Shown piece after piece: positions 43,501-55,500 of a stretch of 60,000 nt of DNA. This DNA comes from Hydractinia symbiolongicarpus (lineage: Eukaryota > Cnidaria > Hydrozoa > Anthoathecata > Hydractiniidae), in the NCBI RefSeq assembly GCF_029227915.1, contig NC_079881.1, positions 6,140,001 through 6,200,000 on the forward strand. Direction: 5' to 3'. A program made the position numbers and the translations under genes. The first letter of the stretch is position 1. Every line of letters starts with the position of its first letter. The notes under the pieces are model-generated. The model had not been told where the DNA came from and did not search any database. It saw only the letters and a list, made by a program, of their open reading frames with translations.

Positions 43501-46500
43501 AGTTGTGAAATGTACCTCGTGAATAGAGGATATGAGTATGTTATTCATGCATGAAGAGATCTGGGTCATGCCTTGGAAACCGTTCACAATATTATGATCC
43601 ATGAGGACATAAGCTTGTGAGGGGCAACCAAAACGTGCATACTCTTAGGAAATTACCCTCTTTGCCTTGGGCAAGCATTTTGGTGTGATTACCTTGTTAT
43701 GATTACTAGCAGCATGCGTTATCTGTCCTGCCTTACTTATTTATTATCTTACCCGGCATCCCAATCCATTCCCCAAATTTACAAATTGCGTTCCATGCGG
43801 ATGATGTTGTATACCAAAATGTGCCATAATACAATATTCTCGATTAATAAGTGTGTTTTTACTGAGTAACCAAGACAATTAATATATGTTTAATGCTTTA
43901 CTATTTTGTTCAAAATTTTATAGTTTTCTTACCACTTTTTTAATTTAAACTTGTTTTTACAAAAAAATTAAAAAAAACCTTTTTAGATATATTATTTAGC
44001 TTTATTTCAAAACAGCTCTTCTACACAGACGTTTTTTAGTTTTGTAAGAGAAAGTTCAAATTTAGATATTATTTTATCAAAAAATAAACATTGAGAAAAA
44101 AAGTTTTGAAGTTTCTACTCACATGCGGCTACTTGTGGCTTTTGTTAAATTACAATTGACAGGTTTTCCATTTTTAAAAGTGTGATATTTTTCTCTGTGG
44201 AAGGTGAGAAAAGTATCAGCTCTTCAAAATTGTTTTTTGTTTGAAGGAAATATGCGCACCTGAGCACATAAATGAAAAAAAGTGGGAGTTGTTAGATTTG
44301 GAATTTAAAACTAACAATGGGAAAAGTATTTGTAAACGGTGCTTAGTCAGCTTGTATGTGTTTACTCCTGTCGAAGTATCACGTTGGTAACTGCACCAGC
44401 TTCGTTCTCCCTCTGAACAGTTATCGTGTTCAGGATTATATAAAATAATTTTTGATGATATTCCAGGTTTCTTGAGTTCGACTATATTGATATCGCTATG
44501 ACATTTCTTGCCTACACTAGTATTAGTCACACAATTTATTAACAAGTGCATTTCCAAAATCCAACATGTGGGTGATGCATATTCTGAGTTTTCTTCTTCA
44601 CTGTCATCGTTTCTTATCAATGAAACATCAGGTATCTTATATTGACTAAAACATAACGAAACGAAAGATAAATTAGTGGAATTAGTTTGTTGTTCTATGC
44701 GTCTCTTTGCTGATGAATCCATGGTTTTTTTCTGCATTTTCTTTTTTTGAATTCAAATAACAATTGTGACGATAGCTTGACATTTTGTAAATGAGATGAC
44801 TTTTTATGGTTATAAAAATGTTTTATTGTGACAATTGTTGGAGGGAAATAAAATAAAGACAAAGATAATTGTTACTTCATTGCCCAATTTTTTTTTGAAA
44901 GTTCCATTTATTTACTAGATAACACCTCTTCAGTATGATACAGAAAGAGTGTTACAGAGATCATCACAGCGTTATTACTGAGTAAACATAAAAAACAAAA
45001 TAAACAGAGATGCAGATGTAATATTTAAAAAAAAAATTCATAATTAAAAAGTTTAGGACATTTTGCCCTAATCTCACGAAGAAAAAAAATAAACGAAAAA
45101 AAATTCATATTTTCCTTTATCCTTGCCTTAAATTTTTATGTTACAGTTATCTTTTTTTTTAATTTTGGTCTTCTTGTTATTATTTTAATGTTATATACAT
45201 GGAGCATATCTTCAAAAGTCTTCATTTTAAGGAATCTGTTTTCAATATTGATGTTAACACATCCATAACAAGTTTACAAACATTACTTATATTTTTATTT
45301 CTGAGATTTCCTATTTGAATGCATAAGAATTAAGTATTTACATAAGATCATTATTCACAATAAAGTGAACCTGGCTTAACACATCATGAAAAAATATGAT
45401 TTTTTGAAATTCACAACTGAAAAACATTGTTGCAGTAAAGAAATTCTTTGCAAGCCAACCTTAATTTCAATTTTAACCCTGTTGTTGGTAATTAGAAATC
45501 AATTGTTTTTACCTAAAAAAGTACTTATAAATGCTCAAGTGGAATGCAACGAAACTTCAAGTTGTTGAGGAAAAAATTACTTTTTAGATTTTAGATTTCA
45601 ATATTGTGTAAAGGACGAGATTACACACATCTAGGATAAATATTATAAAGTAAAACAGAAAATTTTTAACTATATGATCATATTCTAATCCCTGAGCTGT
45701 ACACGGGGAAGAAAAAAATGTTTAGTGCCATACCATTTTATTTTTATAGATTTGCGTCATTATGTCTGGAGATTTTTATTATTGCTGTATTAACAATTAC
45801 GGTGATTGGATCATCAATTAGAGAAGCTCTTCTTAAATCAAATGAAGTTGAAAGAAGAATATTACAAGTGAATCAAAGTTTTGGTAAGTTTAAACTAGAT
45901 TAGCACAGCTCATTTTCATATTCCATTACACAATATGAATAGGAATAATTCATGGAGTTATGCGTCATTTAATTCATTCGTGGCTATCAGTTTTAAAAAG
46001 AAGCTGGTTCCTAAATACTTAACCCCACATACATATCAAATATGTTGTGCATAGAACATTTTGTAAATCAACGTTTTTTTGGCGAACAGACAGACACAAT
46101 GCGGCTATTATTAATATAGAGATAAAGACACCATGTTTTTGCATTAGTTTTTATGCTATTGCTGTTAATTCTTGTTAATTTTTAGATGACTTGTTCAATG
46201 CTTCTTCATACAGTGACTTGCCAGATCTCGCTATTCCAGAATGTAATTCCATAACATTAGTTTGGACATATCGGGACAATAAAATTGTTAACCTCCCATG
46301 GAATTTGTTAGTTGAAGGCGATATCATTATTCTTGGACCAAGTCGAGTTGCTCCTGCAGAATGCAGACAGGTTTTTGTCAATTTTTACTTTTCTGCTTTC
46401 TTTAATATTGCCTGTTGTTTGTCTCTGCAAAGTCACAATTGGCTAAGTCACAATTTTATTTCAGGGCCCCCTACCACCCCAAATAGAGTAATTCATTACT

Positions 46501-49500
46501 TTATAGTGACTGGCGAACTAAACTGCACAAAATATCAATGGATTCTTTCCTGGGCTAACCACTAAGAGTAATTATATCAAAGAAGATGTACAAAACAGGG
46601 ATATTAGAAATTTGTACAACAGATGTATTTCCATGGTCTCTTCCCTGGACTAACAACTTAGAGTAATTAAACCCAAAAAATGCACAAAATACTGATATTG
46701 GAAATTTCTAAAACAGATGTATTCCCATTGTCTCTTCCCTGGGCTAACAACTTACAGTGTAAATATCCAAAATACTGATATTTAGTTAGTCTATGGACTA
46801 ACAGCTTAAGAGTAATTATAGAGTAATTATCTATAATATTGGATAAGTTGTGTACACAAGGTGCTCACTTCTTTCTTCTGTTCTTACATCCAGGTTAGTT
46901 CATTGAGTCCAAAATCTTTTAACACTACCTCTCACGTAACATTAGAAGCTGGCGATATATACAACCCAACTGAAGGTAGGCTTTGATGAAGTTAAGATAA
47001 ACTTGTCAACTGTGAAGTAGAAAAATACCACTGAAATGTCACTCTGAATTTTCCTAATGAAGTAGCATTGATCATTTTTTTGTTTAGAGGAAGCATGTGC
47101 GAGTTGCAAACCATTTCCACGACAGCGTTTTGAAATTATACAAGCACCTGCTAGAAAAATAATAAGGTTTGCTTGTAGCCTGTTTTTAATTGTGCTCGTT
47201 CTGGTGTAAAATTAAGTTGAATATTACTGTTGATTATTAATTATTTTTAATATTGATTATGAAGATTAACTGCATACCAGAAAGGCTATGAAAAACAAGT
47301 TTCAAAGTTTAAACAAATAAAAAATACGACTTTTATAGTTGTTATATTGATATTCTTTCTTACACTTATTATCATAATGATAATAAGTGTTAGAAAAAAG
47401 TTAGAAATTTAAGAAACTTTGCTATTTCTTATTTTAAAATAACTATTGATGTTGAAAAATATTTAATTTATCCACAGGCAGTAAAACATTAAAAATTTTT
47501 ATTATTTGTATTAAAATTATACATTTTTTACAGTGATTTAATTTTTTAAGAGTTTTTAAGGTTTTAAGAGTTTGATGCTTTATGTACTGTCCTAGGAGGC
47601 GACTTAACCATGGTTTTGAAAAATATTTTCTTCTCCCATTTATTTTTGTCTGCTATTCTATGCACATAATAGCACGTCTCATAGAATTTCTACAAAGTTG
47701 CAAAACTTCAACAAATTATTGCCAAGTGACTGTTGCGGCGAACAACGTTTCAGCAATTTTATGCCAACATGTTTTTTGTCTAATTTTAGTGTTAATATTA
47801 ATATCAAATTTCTTCTATAGGTCATACCTAGAAACAAGTTGTAAAAAGAATGTGACAATCTCCTCGAAAGACGTCAATCTCATAGTATATATCATAGAAT
47901 CTCGAGTTATTTGGCTATTCATGGTTTGTAACTTATTATTCCGAATACTTATACAGGATAAAGCAACTTCAGTGTTGGAAACACCTGCCCAATTTTCCTC
48001 ACATGGCATAGGTTGACCCGTAGCTGTGGTAAAGACTCGTACTAAACATGCCCACGCTATTGACCGAACCACGGACCTTGTGATTACGAAGCAAACTCCT
48101 TAACCATAAGGCCACCCGCTACTTAAAATTAATTAACACTTTTTATAAATTTCTCAAGTTTGAAGTTCCTAAAGCAAGTTGTTGCTATATTTGCAAGTAT
48201 ACTTTGAATACTTTGGTGATGAAAAATCTTTGTATACAAGTTTTTTTGTATGATAAGATTTTTGTCACACTTTTGTGTATCTTGAATAGTTAACAGTTAT
48301 ATGCTACTACCAAAGGGGATAATGTATTAATCTTTGTTGTTTGCTTTTAGTTCTTGTCAGTGGCAATGAACCTTTTAAGGTGGCAATTAATGCCAGAAGC
48401 AGTTGGGCCTTATTTAGAAATGCTTCTTCTGTTACCAGTAAGTCAACAGCTGTACTAACATAGGATTATTATCTGTAATGTGTTTTACACAGAGAGTAAT
48501 ATACACCTGCAGAAAAGTTCCCCCGCTGTATTTTTGTCACTTTGCAACATTGTAAAGCATATGCATATAGCCTCCATCAATGCTTCATTAATGTCACTTG
48601 TGAAAACTAGGTTTGATTGACGCATGGTGGCTTGCTACAATATATTATTTATTTCAGCTGACTAAGAAAACCTAAAAAGTAGTGTGATTATTTCACAGAG
48701 AACTGTAACTTATTACTAACAACTTTTTGTACCTGTCAAGGCCAAGCAAAACCAGGATACTATATTAAAACATTTTCCCATTTATTTGTGAGAAAACTAA
48801 AAAAATTAACACATAGCTTTGTTTTATGTAAAAAAAAAAATAAGGTTTGTAAATAAAGCATTAAATTAATAACAATTCAGTAAAATTAAGAAATGCACTA
48901 AAAATGTTCCCCATGTATTCACACAGGATGTACTTGGTTAAATGTTTAATCTATTTCAGGCGTACACAATTTTGCCTCTACTGCCATTAACCTTCCCCTT
49001 GTTGTGGATCTTGGTAACTATGTATGGGACAGCAAGACTAAGAACATTGTTTGATCTTCATACAGTAAAAGTAATACATTCTTTACCCAAATATTTCTTG
49101 AAAAAGTTTTAATCATATGTATTGATTGCATCTTCTTATTTTTTTTATATTTTCTTGTGATTGTTAACATTACTTACAGATGGATTCAGTATATTGTGAG
49201 GTAGAAGAACATGTATCGGTAATATTTTATTATATTTTATCTATATCTTTATTCTTATATGATTTTCTCTTTATACTACAAAAATGTGGTATTTATCAGT
49301 CACTATTAAGAAAATAGAATAGACTAAGAATGAAAATAAATATAATATAAAATATATAAAATGCCTGGTTCAGGGTGAAATAGCTATATTTAAGTCATTG
49401 AATTTTTTATTGGAATTGTAAGAAAATAAAATTACCGAGATCTAATTTGTGTATTTAAAAAAAGGTTTTAGCAGCTAAGGAAAGTACTAATGGGGAACTA

Positions 49501-52500
49501 AAACTAATTTCAGTTTATGACCGTAAACCATTTGTTGTGAAACCTCTGAGATATATGTTTGATTCAATTGACTTATTGCAACCAGCAACTTCACGTACCA
49601 ATGCGTTTCCATGACCCTTTAAGATTACCACATGAGAAAAAGATAGAAAGATATGCCATACTGTATTTATTTCATATTCAGTACATTAAAAAGGTTTAGG
49701 TTCATAAAAATAAATTTTAGAAGGAAAAACATTTCAAGATTCTGTTCTATAAACGTAGAATTTTTTTCCAGAATCTATAATGTAAAAGGAGTACCATGTT
49801 TTTTATAAAGCAACCTGTTTGTTTTAAGGATCTAGACTTCAAATTAAGCAAAAAAGAATTAATCAACTTACTTAACAACCTTTAGGCTGCACATCTAGGC
49901 TGCACATCTATCATGTTTTGCATGAGACAAGATGTATGTTATTTTTATTTTGTTATTATTTAAGTTAAAACATGTTGATTGCGTGACTGCCATTTCTTCA
50001 TTCTGCAAAATCATTGCTGGTGACCCATTGGGATTACCTAGAACTGTGGATCTTTTGCATACCCTGGGAAGCATTACAGTATGTCATTTTAATTTTTATT
50101 TTTTTTTATTTTTCTAAGTAGTAAAATATATAAAATTACTACTTGGAACTTTTTAAAAGTTCCTAAAAAATAAATGATATCAATGCTTTTTGTTTTCAAA
50201 AGAACAGAAAGAGTACTTATTTAAGTAGGGAGTGCTTAATTAACATAATGTACTATAGCCTAAGGCTTCTATATCTCACTAAGAAATGAGGGCATGGGGG
50301 GAGACACACTTGGTAAGCACTTTATACCACACTGGCATGCGGTATCAAGTGCTACACCTTATCATACTGGAGATATATGTAGTCTTTCTACATGAGTACC
50401 TGCTTGTTAAAGAAATTTTTTTTACATCAAGTGTCTAGAACTAGTGGTCATCTCAATGTTGGCAAGTAACAGTTAGCATAATTCTTAGTTCTGTAAATTT
50501 TTAAATTATTTATTCTGCTTGGACAATAGTAAATATGCCTGGGTGTAGCCTTAACCAGTCTGATAACCGTCTTAGGTTTTTGTTGACAGTAAGTAGGGCA
50601 ACAAAAAGATGTTATCTTCAATAAACCTGATTTTATATTAATCTAAAATTGCCATGTAGGCACTAACTTAAATTTACAAGATTGTTAGTAAGTGAAGAAA
50701 TTAAACTAAAACACCAAAGATTAATTTTTTTAATTGTAACTTCACATACACCTTCTATTCAGACATTTTGCTGCACTGACAAAGAAGGGATACTATGTCA
50801 TACCAGAGCAAGTCCAGAAAAGGTTTTCTTTTTCAAAGACCAAGCGAAAGTAAAACGTACAAAAGAAGTGATCAATCTTCTCGAAACTGACACTAATGAT
50901 TTTGAAGACCATGAAAAAGAATTACATGCCACATGTGATAAAGAAGGTATGGTTAGTGTACATAAGACCAGTTCTCTTAAAAAATACTCAAATGGTGAAT
51001 GGCAGCAGTCTTTCTTTCAACTATTTTAGGTAAAGTGGGAAATGATATTGAAATATTGTCCATATCACCCCATTCTAAGGTAATGTTTTCCTCTGTCTTG
51101 TCAGTTGTAAAAATCTGTAAGTTTGGGACAGCATTGTATACTACAAATGTAACACATAGTTCTTTGAATGTTATAATATAACATATTCCTTCTTTATATT
51201 CACAGAGATGGTTGTCTCTATGAGGATACGCCTACTCTGCCTGTATCTTTAAAATGACTGCCCTGCAGCCTTATTTTGAACCTACATTTCAGTAATTTCC
51301 TTTTTTCTATTCTTCCACAGGCTAATATTAATAAAAAAAACAATACAACATATATATGTAAAGATCGGTACTTGTGATTGTTTGCTTATTTTCTTAAGCT
51401 GTTGTGTGCTTTGTTCAATAGAATTAATGAAATACAAATGAATTACATATTTGTTCTATTGTTTTTGTATTTTTTTTAGTCTAGACATGGTATTCAGTTT
51501 GATGATGTTGACTGGGATGAGGAAATGCCATCGTTGAAACCTTTAGTAAGTTATCATTTATTTGAAAATAAATAAAAATCCTTTGTTAATTTTTTTTCCC
51601 TATAATAATGATCATGCCTATCTTTTTTTCTCTAACTTATTTTGGTTGCATGAGATGACCCAGTATTCTAGTGACACCTTATAGACTTGTCGAACTTGTG
51701 AGTTTTTTCGGGGAATAAGTTTATATAAATAATTGCTTAATAAATAATTGCAATATTTAAGGGAAATATAAAGTGATAAATGATGTTAAATTTAAAAAGT
51801 TTTGACTTTTAATTATTCTGCAAAATTTATATCATGTTTTTAAGATGTAGATTCAGACTTCAGACAAATTGAAAAACATTAAAAAAATCACTTTTAAAAA
51901 TCACTCCAGTTTACAAAAAATCTAGCTCAGTTCCAGTAAGTTTTATGATGGAACTTTCAAAATTTAACATCAAACTGAGGACAAATGTAAAGTTAGTGCA
52001 CGTTCAACAAAAGTTTTTTGGCATGATAAAAATAAGCTGATGTTAAAAATGTTTACAATAGAAAATATAAAATTACTGTACGCTCAAAAAATTTCTTCGA
52101 GATAAACGTTACATTATAATTTAATGAAGAATAAATAATTGTCAAAGTTTTTGAACGTTATTATCATGAGAATGAAAAGAGCTTTTTTGTTGCAGAACAT
52201 TTTGAGCTCTGCAACATAAATTCAACAATGTTTCACCTAAGAATTTTTTTATATAAAAATTTGTTTACAAATTCTACAAAAGTGTTTGGAGATTTTCAAC
52301 CTATTGTATGCATTCATACTTGTAGGGGCAAAATCTAAAGACATATGCCAATATATGCCTGTTCTCCTTCCTGAATTTTTTGTTAATCCTTCTAAATTTG
52401 AAGTTTTTTCATCATCATTATCCTGTAGTCACACATAAAGCCATTTCGTGCATTTTTTATGTTTTTCTGTAACTACACATATTTTTAGTCTACAGTATTA

Positions 52501-55500
52501 TTATCTCATTTTGTCAAGCGAAATGTACAAGATTAATTTTTTGTTGTTGTTGTTGTTGTTGTCGATCTTTTATCTTTTCTTTCTAAGCATTTAAGTTTCT
52601 ACTGTGAACATTTTAGGGAATAAATATCCTGTTAAATTCCTCATGCTTGTACCCATTGAAATCAATTCGAGATGATGACTTCATTCGACATCTGTCCTTA
52701 GCAGCAAATTCATCAGCTGTACCTAACTTTCGAGGGTATGGAAGCTTATACAGTATTCTCTTTATTTGACGCCCTAGGCGTTTAATTAATTTTTAGAGAT
52801 TTTAGAGTGGGTGTTTCTTGGAGAGGGGCGTTAGATAGAAAATGGGCGTTAAATACAGAGAATACTCTAAGTGAAATTGGTTAAGTAAGCAATAGTAAAA
52901 ACTTTCCACCTACTTTTGATTTTTGTTTTGTCTGTGGGTAAGAATGATCAACAATTGTTGTTATTTTGCATAATATGATCAAGCAAGTTTTTAGAAGCCA
53001 CCAATAATTTTATTCACTTGTTAGGTTATTTTTCTGGGCGTTCTTACTTTATTGTTTTATGACTTTTAAATCACATTCTGCAAAGTTCCAGAAAAAACAA
53101 TATTTTCTTTCTTTTTCTTTTTTTTGTTTGTTTTTCATGGGAAAAGTGTGTATCAACATTTGACATCCAACTTTAGTAGGACCGCAAGCATAAAGTAGTA
53201 AATTTTTGATTGTGTCAAAAACTTTCATTTAAAGTTAATTTTATATTTTTTGCTTTGAAAATTTCCTGTTGGCTGTATTTTGATAGTGGTTACCTTACAC
53301 AGTGGGATATTTAATAAAAAATACACAGGGGTAATGGTCCTGTTAATATTTATAGGTTCTGATGGATTAAAAAACCGCTTACAATAAATAGTCTTTGAGA
53401 TCATTCAGAGCTTTGCACAATCCTAGCAATTTTTACTTTTTGGACCTTAAAGCATATCTGATTGGTTATTTTTCTAATTATGGCATTGTTCTATAGACAA
53501 CTGTCCTTGGGATATAGATGCTGTTTTAGTCCCTGTACACTCAAAATTGTAAGTTATGGCAATGCTTTTACGATTTTACATCCTGTGTACATCTCCTAAC
53601 TGCTATTGTGCTTAGATGCATGTGTTCTTTTGCGAAAGAGATTGGATTTCAAGATCGTATTATCAATATGTATAAAAACAAACAGCTTATTATCGCCTAC
53701 AGACAAGTGGTAGGTTTTTTTTAATTTAGCAGACTCATCAAGTTAGACAGACATATCAGGTCAAGAACTTTTTTGTCACATTTTACTAGATTCATATACA
53801 CATGTGTTGTTCAAATCAATTTTTCCACACGAGTATTTATTTTTCTAAATTTTACGTTTCAAATAATTTTTTTAACAAAAGTTTGCTAGAGCTAGGTTTA
53901 ATTAAAGGCTTTTAGTCAGCCTCCTAAAATGTTTAAGAATCGGATCTTGTTAAAGGCTCAAACATGTACTTTATTGTTTCTCACATTTCTGAATATATTG
54001 TTATTATTTTTTACTACAGATTGGATTTGTTTCTTTTAGAATACTTCGACAGACTTAACACGCACTGACAATGTGTTTGTGTCGTTAGTGAAGGATAAAC
54101 ATGTACCATGTATCATATCGTCAGTTGTTAATGAAGGACAAAATGGTACGCATTGTAGCATGAAATTTCTAGGCTTAAATATTTGTTTGTTATTATTTAC
54201 TTTATTGAATTAGGTAAGAAAGTATAGAAACTTGATTTTCATGGGCGAAGCCCGAAAGTAGACCAAGAAAGGCTTGGTAGGAGATAAACAGAATTGCTGC
54301 AGATAAATTTGAGCTTAGACCTAAATACAGTGTTGATCAGATTAGAGAATTATTGATCAGCCCCGTCCTTCTCATGCTCATAATGATTATGATGGGTATG
54401 ATGGGTGTAATGATGACAATTCAGTGTTCTTATTACAATATTATGCATTTTACATAGAGTTGCATTTTTTATACCTCTGTGATTATAGTTAAGTTTAAGC
54501 ATCTGGCCCCTATTCATTTCATGTTCAAGTCATTTTGATATATGATGAACATTTGTTGAAGTAATATTGTATTGTAAGATAGAGATTTATTTTTCAATAA
54601 TATGAAGTATAGTTTCCTATACCTTTTCTGATTATATTGAAGTCACTATCAATTCCAGGTTATTCCAGTCAAGATAGATATTATTTGTGTAAGTTTGTAA
54701 TACCTGTATTCTTTCAACAGGTGTCTCACAATTGCTAACACAAGGTTCTGCTGATCTTATATTTGATACATGTTCTGAATTTTGGAATGGGGAAGAGATA
54801 TGTGAATTAACTCACGCGGAGAAGTAAGTATATGCATCATATTTTTGTTTTCTTTGAGGCTTTTTGTTTTATTTAGTTTTCTCACTATTTTATTAACATA
54901 TTTCGTATTTAGTTATGTCTTTCACTTATTTAGAAGTTTTACGGCTATTTTCGTTAGAATTTATTTTTAAGAAGCGCATTTTTGTGTCCCTTACGTTGCT
55001 CATAAGTTTATGTTCTATTAAAGATGTTTACAAAAATTGCCTAAGAGGTCGTTTAGCTACATGGAGTTTCGTGTTAGAGACAATTTTTTATTCAACCTCA
55101 AGACCGTGTAAATACATCGACTTTGTTTGCATAATTTTTTCATTGGAATGGAAGTCATTTGGATTCATGTCCATTAAAATGGCTGAAAGAAAATTTCAGT
55201 TTGAACTAAAAATGCATGTTGACTCAGATTATCAAAATGAAACTATTGCGCATGAAGGCATTCAACCACGTAAAAAAAACACAGCGATAAATATTTTTAT
55301 GGTGTGTTGAAGCTTAAAATCTTTTTTTGCATCATGCATCATGAAACTCCACATAAACTTCCTCTAAATATTTTTACAATTGCACACTTTTGTTTCTTTT
55401 TTAATTGCAACCTTCATGTCGTAAAAGGAGCACAAATAATTTGTGTGTAATTTGGACTAAAACAATATTTAGTTGACAAGACATCATATTTTTATGTCAT

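Larger units (their letters stand above)
39936..43881 (+). mobile_element. Tyrosine-recombinase element with split direct repeats (PAT/Ngaro-like, RT deleted)
   Basis: The order is A1 (39936-40266), internal region with a tyrosine recombinase, B1 (41624-42402), A2 (42404-42734), a 358-bp spacer, B2 (43093-43881). A1 and A2 are 331 bp each and look identical; B1 and B2 differ mainly by a 10-bp insertion in B2. The A1-ORF-B1-A2-B2 order is the split-direct-repeat structure of PAT and Ngaro retrotransposons, whose B-A junction templates a circular intermediate. Reverse transcriptase and RNase H are absent. The near-identity of the repeats says the insertion is young. An alternative is two tandem insertions, A-ORF-B and A-spacer-B, sharing a junction. 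It lies in TMEM94 intron 1, in the sense orientation. No target duplication is visible, as expected for recombinase-mediated insertion. Confidence 0.8.

Noticed and set aside
48351-48437. Joining TMEM94 exon 5 straight to exon 7
   Set aside because: The phases clash and give a stop; an intervening exon at 47821-47923 closes both phases.
49466-49613. Open frame VLAAKESTNGELKLI... as a further TMEM94 exon
   Set aside because: It has a poor acceptor and ends in a stop; joining exon 9 directly to 49965 keeps frame and matches the human protein.
54915-55310. 131-codon open frame in a TMEM94 intron
   Set aside because: No motif, homologue or splice context recognised; an open frame of this length can occur by chance.
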